Part shown: positions 1 to 4,780 of the stretch, one piece after another
How positions within the stretch are numbered: the first letter of the stretch is position 1
Layout: the number at the start of each line of letters is the position of its first letter
From: JBDSRX01 sp039929105
Lineage (GTDB): Bacteria > Patescibacteriota > Dojkabacteria > J137
Assembly (NCBI GenBank): GCA_039929105.1
Contig: JBDSRX010000070.1
Coordinates: 1-10,824 of the forward strand
DNA: 10,824 nt
Reading direction: 5' to 3'
The notes under the pieces: generated by a model
Databases searched by the model: none
Seen by the model: the letters and a program-made list of their open reading frames with translations, nothing else
What the model was told of the DNA's origin: nothing
Translations under genes and position numbers: made by a program

Positions 1-132
1 GTTTAAATCAAGAATTTTCAATCGATGCGGGCTTTGCCCAGTCATCATTGCTGCCTCACCGAGTGCTGGCTGTGTAGTAAAAGTTCTCAGCCCAGCATGG
101 TACAAATTCTCGTTCCACCCGTCGTGAACCAT
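1..132 (-). CDS. Partial hypothetical protein, N-terminal 44 codons
   Basis: An open frame runs from an ATG at 132-130 to the window edge without a stop, giving 44 codons that begin MVHDGWNENLYHAGLRTF. An AGGAGA Shine-Dalgarno sequence lies 8 nt upstream of the ATG, which is why I accept this start; most core genes in this window have no such site. Local G+C is visibly higher than in clpC or rho. I do not recognise the product. It is the third small gene on this strand in the accessory block and lies beyond the first structured repeat. A 16-codon upstream frame (185-135, MDENSRTYILIENRRM) ends 2 nt before this ATG and could be a coupled leader peptide, or chance. The gene continues outside the window, so family and length cannot be judged. 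Confidence 0.5.
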   Translation of the reverse strand, partial: MVHDGWNENLYHAGLRTFTTQPALGEAAMMTGQSPHRLKILDLN

Positions 133-172
133 AATTACATTCTCCTGTTTTCTATTAAAATATATGTCCGAG

Positions 173-223
173 AGTTCTCGTCCATGAGCACAACTCAGAA
201 AGTAGTATTCGTGGACGAGAACT
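173..223 (-). promoter_or_regulatory. Perfect 12-bp inverted repeat upstream of the partial gene
   Basis: AGTTCTCGTCCA at 173-184 is exactly complementary to 212-223. The loop is 27 nt and holds a further short GAG/CTC pairing. On the minus strand it lies 41 nt upstream of the start at 132, and its 3' arm contains the ATG of a 16-codon frame. It could be an operator, a leader hairpin or a remnant of a recombination site; the sequence does not decide. Confidence 0.4.
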
Positions 224-247
224 AATACGCTTGGTTTTTTAAGGTTC

Positions 248-263
248 CTCAACTTTCGTTGAG
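248..263 (-). other. Small hairpin with GAAA tetraloop
   Basis: Read on the minus strand, CTCAAC-GAAA-GTTGAG forms a perfect 6-bp stem closed by a GNRA tetraloop. It lies just past the first copy of the structured repeat. The tetraloop suggests a folded RNA on the minus strand, but the stem alone is short. Confidence 0.3.
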
Positions 264-269
264 TATAGG

Positions 270-366
270 TAATAGACTTGCGCCATATTAACTAATAGCT
301 AAGCACATTATGCTTAATTATTAATTTAATGGCTCCGAGTGTGTATAAAAACTCCTTTCCCGGGCC
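270..366 (-). repeat. Structured repeat, copy 1 (3' of the 120-aa gene)
   Basis: This is one of two copies of a palindromic element; the other is at 771-880. Both share the exact 17-mer CGCCATATTAACTAATA (281-297 here). In minus-strand order this copy has a weak stem (GGC/GCC around GAGT/ACTC, 331-366), then a long AT-rich hairpin (282-333, inner stem TAAGCA/TGCTTA), then a tiny GGC-GCAA-GTC hairpin (284-275) with a GNRA loop. The loop and inner-stem sequences differ between copies while pairing is kept. Each copy lies just past the stop codon of a small minus-strand gene, as attC sites do in integron cassettes, but I cannot find consensus attC boxes or an integrase. Confidence 0.6.
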
Positions 367-367
367 T

Positions 368-390
368 TTTTTCAACTTATCGTTGAAAAA
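368..390 (-). terminator. Hairpin overlapping the stop codon of the 120-aa gene
   Basis: A perfect 9-bp stem (368-376 with 382-390, TTTTTCAAC/GTTGAAAAA) has a 5-nt loop that contains the TAA stop codon. On the minus strand no U-run follows; G+C-rich sequence does. It is therefore at best a weak terminator or an mRNA-protecting hairpin. Confidence 0.3.
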
Positions 391-739
391 TTACAATAGA
401 ACCTTCGTTCGATTCTTCATCTGTAAGTCCAAACTCTTTGCCATCTACAAAAATTCTTCCTGCCTTTACAGTTATTTCATTCTCTGATGTTAATTCATCT
501 GTCAGGATTAGACCATCTTTCCAATACTTAAAGGTTTGAATTTTCCATTCTCCTTCGAGACTGTTTGAAGTAAGAATCATATGGTGGCTTCCACCAGTAA
601 TAAGATCCCAACCTCCAAGAAATAAATCGTCCTTACCGACAAACCCTTTCTCTACAAGCTTCCCCCAGTGCAGATCCTTAAACTTTTCGTTATCTTGATC
701 CAAAATAGGTATCACTTTTATTCTTCCTCTTCTATACAC
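377..739 (-). CDS. Hypothetical protein, 120 aa
   Basis: The product is an acidic, soluble-looking protein of about 120 residues with no signal peptide or membrane segment. I do not recognise a family. The middle (about residues 40-80) is rich in Gly, Trp and His-His and alternates polar and hydrophobic residues, which suggests a beta-rich fold. The start given is GTG at 739. The frame stays open upstream to 790, so a start inside the preceding repeat region is possible, and no clear Shine-Dalgarno site marks either. Copy 2 of the structured repeat lies upstream and copy 1 follows the stop codon, so the gene sits like one unit of a cassette array. A coding role is supported by length and protein-like composition only. 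Confidence 0.5.
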   Translation of the reverse strand: MYRRGRIKVIPILDQDNEKFKDLHWGKLVEKGFVGKDDLFLGGWDLITGGSHHMILTSNSLEGEWKIQTFKYWKDGLILTDELTSENEITVKAGRIFVDGKEFGLTDEESNEGSIVIFQR

Positions 740-770
740 ACTCTTTAGTTGTCCCAGATTTCTCTGAGTT

Positions 771-880
771 AGTAATAAGCTTTCGCCATATTAACTAATA
801 AATAAACATAATAATGTCCATTTATTAATTAAAGGCTGTCCGAGTATTTACGATGTTTGAGAAGAATCACTCTTCCAGCC
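771..880 (-). repeat. Structured repeat, copy 2 (3' of the 129-aa gene)
   Basis: This is the second copy of the element at 270-366, with the exact 17-mer at 784-800. On the minus strand the first stem is better formed here: GGCTG/CAGCC (834-838 with 876-880) around GAGT/ACTC (842-845 with 869-872). Then comes a long AT-rich hairpin (785-836) with a 13-position stem that has one mismatch, capped by ACAT/ATGT. It ends with GGC-GAAA-GCT (787-778), the counterpart of GCAA in copy 1. A GNRA loop at the same place in both copies points to a minus-strand RNA, although single-strand DNA folding is also possible. Confidence 0.6.
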
Positions 881-906
881 GTACTTCTGAATCAAAAACT
901 CAAATG

Positions 907-1296
907 TTATGCTGCGGCGAACATAAGGTCCGACGATGTTCTTGGGTTTGGTACGATCTTGGCGTATTTCTCACCAAGCTTGACCTTTCCGTCAACAATT
1001 TCGATTAGGCCATCATGATGAAGCCGATATTGGATTCGCTTAACATTGCCCACGTTTGAGAAAATAATTGCTTCGTAGCCATTACTTTTCCTCAACACCA
1101 AAACCGAAGTCTTGGCTCGACGGTCAACATTGTGCCACTCAGTCAGCTTAGGGTTGCTTACAACCTGCCCCATAATACCCTGGATGTTCCCAATTAAGTT
1201 AGGATCTAGGTATGCACTTTTGACCTTCGTCATCCCCAGCCCATCAGCGGGTGAAATCGGCAATTCGGTGGTTGATTCTACAATTCCGTGTCTCAA
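907..1296 (-). CDS. Hypothetical protein, 129 aa
   Basis: The start is TTG at 1296, chosen because AGGAGA lies 7 nt upstream; an in-frame ATT sits just before it. The protein begins MRHGIVESTTELPISPADG, has a basic central part (NVDRRAKTSVLVLRKSNGY, about residues 56-74) and ends in DLMFAAA. I see no signal peptide, membrane span or family motif and do not recognise it. The C-terminal half (about 70-115) alternates charged and hydrophobic residues like a small beta-rich domain. The gene looks clearly higher in G+C than clpC and rho, which suggests recent acquisition. It has its own likely promoter at 1435-1427 and is followed by copy 2 of the structured repeat. Confidence 0.6.
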   Translation of the reverse strand: MRHGIVESTTELPISPADGLGMTKVKSAYLDPNLIGNIQGIMGQVVSNPKLTEWHNVDRRAKTSVLVLRKSNGYEAIIFSNVGNVKRIQYRLHHDGLIEIVDGKVKLGEKYAKIVPNPRTSSDLMFAAA

Positions 1297-1375
1297 AATG
1301 GTTTCTCCTAAAAAACGTAAATACTCGGGTTTTGAAATATCTATCTCGGTAGTTAATTAGTTTTCACAAATTATG

Positions 1376-1420
1376 ACCACCAAGAGGTGGTTTATAAGTG
1401 TTTAAACTATATTTACCACC
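1376..1420 (-). promoter_or_regulatory. Leader with competing GGTGGT/ACCACC hairpins
   Basis: On the minus strand GGTGGT (1420-1415) lies at the predicted transcription start. Downstream comes ACCACC (1391-1386), then after a TCTT loop GGTGGT again (1381-1376). ACCACC can pair with either GGTGGT but not both. The close hairpin (6 bp, 4-nt loop) should be the more stable. This may be a simple switch in the leader of the 129-aa gene or chance in a short repeat. Confidence 0.35.
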
Positions 1421-1426
1421 ATGTAT

Positions 1427-1435
1427 ATTATACCA
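1427..1435 (-). promoter_or_regulatory. Extended -10 promoter for the 129-aa gene
   Basis: The minus strand reads TGGTATAAT (1435-1427), an extended -10 box with a full TATAAT. No good -35 box is present at 17 nt. Transcription would start near 1420, giving a leader of about 125 nt before the TTG start. Confidence 0.55.
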
Positions 1436-1567
1436 CTTTAGCTCTGAAATCGCCATTCGGCGGCGACATAATAGATACGATAAAAATATATTATTTACGC
1501 AACTTTGTTAGCTTTATAATACTTGGGTAATACAGGTGGTAAAGTCATTATTTTCTAAATTTAGCAG

Positions 1568-1596
1568 GTGACAGACTAGGCTGCTACTGATATAAT
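1568..1596 (+). promoter_or_regulatory. clpC promoter
   Basis: GTGACA at 1568-1573 matches TTGACA at five of six positions. A 17-nt spacer leads to TATAAT at 1591-1596, preceded by TGA (extended -10). The predicted start is near 1603. I looked for the CIRCE inverted repeat and for CtsR-type heptamer repeats and saw neither, so these classic heat-shock operators are not evident. Confidence 0.7.
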
Positions 1597-1601
1597 TTTA
1601 T

Positions 1602-1689
1602 CTAGTTGTTAGGTTGTAGTTTATAGGTAATAGTTGAATAACAACTAGTTACAAATTCTATTGACTACAACCTACAAACTATTACCTAT
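1602..1689 (+). promoter_or_regulatory. clpC 5' leader with three overlapping stems
   Basis: The leader holds three inverted repeats. Stem A is CTAGTTGTT/AACAACTAG (1602-1610 with 1640-1648). Stem B is AGGTTGTAGT/ACTACAACCT (1611-1620 with 1664-1673). Stem C is ATAGGTAATAGTT/AACTATTACCTAT (1623-1635 with 1677-1689). All are perfect. Their arms interleave, so A excludes B or C, and B excludes C in a simple fold. Stem C ends 12 nt before the clpC ATG, and no Shine-Dalgarno site is visible. The sequence also resembles the degenerate ACCTATAACCT-type repeat near 6077-6088, so it may be a dispersed repeat that landed in the leader. Confidence 0.5.
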
Positions 1690-1701
1690 CACCTACATAA
1701 A

Positions 1702-4191
1702 ATGGAAAAAGATTTTAACAAAGGAATTAATCGATTAACGCTCAATGCACGAAAATATATCAACAAAGGCTCAGAGATAAGTAAGGAGTATAAGTACACT
1801 CAATTTGGTGCCTTGCAGCTCTTTTTTTCACTAATATCTGACGTGGGTGGAATCACTTTTGAAGTGCTAAATAAACTTGGAGTAGATATAGAAAGTACTA
1901 AAGCTAGAATTCAAACTGAAATGGTAATGAATCTTCAACTTAATACAGTCAAACCAGTTGCTAAAGATATTAAATTCTCAGAAGAATTAAAAAATATTAT
2001 TAACGAAAGTTTTGTAGTATCTTTCGATTTAGACCATGTATATGTTGGTAGCGAGCATTTATTACTAGCTATGTTTAAACTACAAGTTGACTTTGTAAAA
2101 GAATTTAATACTCTTGGAATTAATTTTGAAACTGTAAAAAATACTCTTTTGAGTATTGCTACATATCCAAATTTCAGTCAACTCCCTAAAGGAATGGGTC
2201 CAGAATCTCAAAGTGTTATGCCATTCTTTGCAAGAAGTATGAATGAACAAGCAGACATGGGAGAGTTCAGTCAAATATCTGGAAGAGATAAAGAAATTGA
2301 TAGGTTAATCCATATTCTTGCAAGAAAATCTAAGAACAATCCAATATTAGTTGGAGAAGCTGGGGTTGGAAAAACTGCTGTTGTGGAAGGATTTATAAAT
2401 AGAATTGTTGCAAGAAAAGTACCTGCATCTTTTTTAAATAAGAAAGTTTTAAATTTAGATATTGCCTCAATTTTATCTGGAGCAAAGCTTAGAGGAGATG
2501 TAGAAGAGAGAATTACAGGTGTTATTAACGAAGCAATTGCAGAAGGCAACACAATAATCTTCATCGACGAAATCCATATGATTGTTGGGGCAGGTTCTGC
2601 AGGAGCAAGAGATTCTCTAGATATCGCAAACATTTTAAAACCCTATTTAACTTCAGGTTCTTTAAGTGTGATTGGAGCAACAACTCACGATGAATATACT
2701 AAATACTTTGAAACTGACCCAGCATTAACAAGAAGATTCCAACCAATTTATGTAAACGAACTAAGTATTGAAAGTGCTAAAGAGGTTATTAGAAAAGTAG
2801 TTCCAGAGTTTGAAGATTACCATAATATTAAGATTCAGCCTGAAGCTGTAGATATAGCTGTTGAGCTTTCTGCAAAATTTATTCAAGATAGATACTTACC
2901 AGATAAGGCTTTAGATCTTTTAGATGAAGCTTCTGCAAGTGTAAAAATTGGTAGAGAAGTTGCTATGGAGCCAGAGTTAAATAAATTAGGAAATACTCTA
3001 ATAGATATACAGGCTAAGAAAGACGGAGCTCTCAAAAAGAGTGATTTCAAATTGGCAGCTAAATATAAAGAGGAAGAAGAGAAGCTGATTGATCAAATAG
3101 AAGATACGATCGAGGGTAGAGCGAAAGTAGAGAAAAGAGCCTCTAAGACAGTCTCAGTTGACTTAATCGAAAGTATTGTTGTCGAATGGACTGGAATCCC
3201 TATCGCAGCAAGCGATATCTCAGATAAAAGATTAAAAGATCTGACAAAAAGACTTGAGAAAAGAATAATTGGACAAGACCGGATTGTAGAGAACGTATCT
3301 TTAGCGATACAGAGATCTCACCTAGGACTAGGAGGAGAAAACAAACCATTGGCATCTTTCTTATTCTTAGGCCCAACTGGAGTAGGTAAAACCGAATTAG
3401 CAAAAACATTAGCTAGAGAATTGTTTGGATCTGAAGATTTGATGTACCAAATTAATATGAGTGAATATATGGAAATGCATAGCTCGGCAAAGCTAATTGG
3501 ATCTCCACCGGGATACGTTGGATATCAAGAAGGTGGTCAATTAACTACTTTTGTAAAAAGAAAGCCTTACTCAGTAATCTTGTTCGATGAAATTGAAAAA
3601 GCTCATCCAGATACTTTAAACTTACTCCTACAAGTATTAGACGAAGGGATGTTGACTGATGGAAAAGGCATGAAGGTAAGTTTAAAGAACTGCATTATAA
3701 TTATGACCTCAAATATTGGAGCAAGAGAAGTGGCTTCAGATAGTAAGCTTGGTTTCGATATAAATCTTGGAGATAAAGAGGAGGAACAATTAAATGCTGC
3801 ATATACAGATATGAAAGACAAAATTATGGAAGAATTAAGACTAAATTTAAGACCAGAATTACTAAACAGAATAGATGTAATTGATATCTTTAAAGGCTTA
3901 AATAAGAAGGATTGTAGAGAGATAACACAGGTGCTTGTAGACGAGCTTAAGAAGAGATTAATTAAGCAAGGAATTGTCTTAGAAGTAGCTTCGGAAGTGG
4001 TCGATTTTATAAATGAAGAAGGCTACAGCAAGGAATATGGAGCAAGAAATTTAAAGAGGAAAATTCAAGAGCAAATTGAAAATAAACTAGCTGAGTTCTT
4101 ATTGAATACAAAACTTCCTAAGAAAAGAAAGACTGTCGTAATCGTTAATGTAGGTATGAAAGATAAGGATGTTACGTTTTCTCTGAATTAA
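1702..4191 (+). CDS. clpC: ATP-dependent Clp protease unfoldase ClpC
   Basis: This is a AAA+ unfoldase that threads substrates into ClpP in the cytoplasm. In order it has a diverged double Clp-N domain (about 1-150), D1 with Walker A GEAGVGKT (218-225), Walker B IIFIDE (285-290) and TRRF arginines (344-345), a short middle domain with a UVR-like segment (about 434-468), and D2 with Walker A GPTGVGKT (557-564), Walker B VILFDE (625-630), arginine finger R723 and sensor-2 GAR (780-782). The short middle domain and the LGF loop (683-685), the usual ClpP-docking tripeptide, make it ClpC rather than ClpB. Length 829 is close to B. subtilis ClpC (about 810). The D1 pore loop reads GAKLRG, with Leu263 where most relatives have Tyr; the D2 pore loop GYVG is intact. 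No clpP lies in the window. It appears to be transcribed alone. Confidence 0.95.
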   Translation: MEKDFNKGINRLTLNARKYINKGSEISKEYKYTQFGALQLFFSLISDVGGITFEVLNKLGVDIESTKARIQTEMVMNLQLNTVKPVAKDIKFSEELKNIINESFVVSFDLDHVYVGSEHLLLAMFKLQVDFVKEFNTLGINFETVKNTLLSIATYPNFSQLPKGMGPESQSVMPFFARSMNEQADMGEFSQISGRDKEIDRLIHILARKSKNNPILVGEAGVGKTAVVEGFINRIVARKVPASFLNKKVLNLDIASILSGAKLRGDVEERITGVINEAIAEGNTIIFIDEIHMIVGAGSAGARDSLDIANILKPYLTSGSLSVIGATTHDEYTKYFETDPALTRRFQPIYVNELSIESAKEVIRKVVPEFEDYHNIKIQPEAVDIAVELSAKFIQDRYLPDKALDLLDEASASVKIGREVAMEPELNKLGNTLIDIQAKKDGALKKSDFKLAAKYKEEEEKLIDQIEDTIEGRAKVEKRASKTVSVDLIESIVVEWTGIPIAASDISDKRLKDLTKRLEKRIIGQDRIVENVSLAIQRSHLGLGGENKPLASFLFLGPTGVGKTELAKTLARELFGSEDLMYQINMSEYMEMHSSAKLIGSPPGYVGYQEGGQLTTFVKRKPYSVILFDEIEKAHPDTLNLLLQVLDEGMLTDGKGMKVSLKNCIIIMTSNIGAREVASDSKLGFDINLGDKEEEQLNAAYTDMKDKIMEELRLNLRPELLNRIDVIDIFKGLNKKDCREITQVLVDELKKRLIKQGIVLEVASEVVDFINEEGYSKEYGARNLKRKIQEQIENKLAEFLLNTKLPKKRKTVVIVNVGMKDKDVTFSLN

Positions 4192-4219
4192 GTGGATAAT
4201 CTTTTGTAAAGTCATAGAA

Positions 4220-4316
4220 TCTACTTAAAGTAGAGTGTGCAAATTCGAAGCACGAATTAAGAAATCCGAAGTTAATTTATTCTTTTGGACTTCTTTCATT
4301 CGAATTTCGTACTTCC
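4220..4316 (+). repeat. Palindromic TTCGAA-type repeat and hairpin 3' of clpC
   Basis: A 6-bp hairpin TCTACT-taa-AGTAGA (4220-4234) is followed by a degenerate inverted repeat made of GAATTCG/CGAATTTCG-type words (4241-4316). Its nested pairs include CGAAT/ATTCG and AAGAAATCC/GGACTTCTT. Related words follow rho (6147-6160) and the second peptidase gene (8909-9000). It may end or protect clpC transcripts, but no U-run marks a terminator. The rest of 4317-4397 shows nothing I can name. Confidence 0.4.
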
Positions 4317-4397
4317 AGGTGTCAAGGATTAAATTATTACAGGTTATGGTTTGTAATCAGACATGAAGTAGCCAACTAAATCTTTTTACTATAGGAC

Positions 4398-4425
4398 TTG
4401 ACTATATGTAATTATAGGGTATAAT
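4398..4425 (+). promoter_or_regulatory. Promoter P1 for the tandem RNA and rho
   Basis: TTGACT (4398-4403), a 16-nt spacer and TATAAT (4420-4425) make the closest match to a full -35/-10 promoter in the window. The predicted start is near 4432, about 11 nt before the first structured RNA unit. Confidence 0.7.
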
Positions 4426-4442
4426 AAATATGAACCTTTAAA

Positions 4443-4528
4443 AAGTACTATTTGTTCCCAAAGTCTTGTTCGCGTACAATCCTTACTATGTAAGGATACT
4501 TACTGGACTTTTGGAACAGTTAGTACTT
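4443..4528 (+). ncRNA. Structured RNA unit 1 of a tandem pair
   Basis: This 86-nt unit folds as one long hairpin. The outer helix (4443-4465 with 4506-4528) has 20 Watson-Crick pairs and one wobble in 23 positions. An asymmetric internal loop follows, with TTGTTCGCGTACA on the 5' side and ACTTACTG on the 3' side. A perfect 8-bp inner helix (4479-4486 with 4490-4497) has a 3-nt loop. A C4459-T4512 mismatch sits six pairs out from the internal loop and recurs at the same place in unit 2. I cannot match it to a known riboswitch or sRNA class. It starts about 11 nt after a strong promoter, so it is either an independent small RNA or the start of the rho leader. Confidence 0.7.
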
Positions 4529-4530
4529 GT

Positions 4531-4616
4531 ATTCTTGTCTAATCCCAGAGTCTGGTTCGCGTACATTTTAGGCCTAGCGTCTAAAAACTTACTGGACTCT
4601 TGGACTAGGCAAGAAT
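4531..4616 (+). ncRNA. Structured RNA unit 2 of a tandem pair
   Basis: This is also 86 nt, two bases after unit 1. The outer helix (4531-4552 with 4595-4616) has 19 Watson-Crick pairs and one wobble in 22 positions. The internal loop is TGGTTCGCGTACA / ACTTACTG, identical to unit 1 but for one base. The inner helix (4566-4573 with 4579-4586) is unrelated in sequence but keeps 8 pairs. At least six outer pairs change in both partners relative to unit 1, such as A4461-T4510 to G4548-C4599. The C-U mismatch recurs (C4546-T4601). Four Ts and TCTCTT follow the helix, a weak termination signal at most. Confidence 0.7.
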
Positions 4617-4624
4617 TTTATCTC

Positions 4625-4652
4625 TTGCATAAATTTTCGATACTGTTATACT
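4625..4652 (+). promoter_or_regulatory. Promoter P2 upstream of rho
   Basis: TTGCAT (4625-4630), 16 nt, then TATACT (4647-4652) with a TGT extended -10. The start would be near 4659, downstream of the tandem RNA. Rho could therefore be expressed independently of that RNA. Confidence 0.5.
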
Positions 4653-4708
4653 TCTAATGTTAATCTTTCATATATAAACTTTTCCTTACCAGTTATACAG
4701 ATTCTTAA

Positions 4709-4757
4709 TTTTCGCTAAACTAAAACAAAGCAAAAAAGCTTAGCGAGAACAATTTTT
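4709..4757 (+). terminator. Attenuator-like hairpin just before rho
   Basis: TCGCTAA/TTAGCGA (4712-4718 with 4740-4746) extends to a 10-position stem (4709-4749, one wobble) with a 21-nt A-rich loop. AATTTTTA follows directly. It ends about 25 nt before the rho ATG. It could attenuate rho; the large loop makes it a weak terminator. Confidence 0.35.
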
Positions 4758-4780
4758 AAATACATTTTTTACATTATTTT

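Noticed and set aside
25..225. 66-codon plus-strand frame at the left edge
   Set aside because: It overlaps the minus-strand partial gene that has a good Shine-Dalgarno site, and its own sequence runs through an inverted repeat and is Cys/Ser-rich without protein character.
270..880. Classical integron attC sites
   Set aside because: Position and folding fit, but GTTRRRY/RYYYAAC boxes are not clear and no integrase is in the window, so I only call a cassette-like repeat.
1440..1701. CIRCE or CtsR heat-shock operator before clpC
   Set aside because: I found neither the TTAGCACTC/GAGTGCTAA palindrome nor tandem GGTCAAA-type heptamers.
1702..4191. Calling the AAA+ protein ClpB
   Set aside because: The long ClpB middle domain is absent; a UVR-like segment and an LGF ClpP-docking loop fit ClpC.
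4443..4616. Known tandem riboswitches (glycine, guanidine-II, NAD+-I)
   Set aside because: The loop sequences do not match the consensus I remember for these classes, such as the ACGR tetraloops of guanidine-II.
4466..4657. 63-codon open frame on the plus strand
   Set aside because: It starts at TTG and lies across both structured RNA units. The repeated blocks fall in different frames in the two units, so the conservation is of RNA and not of protein.
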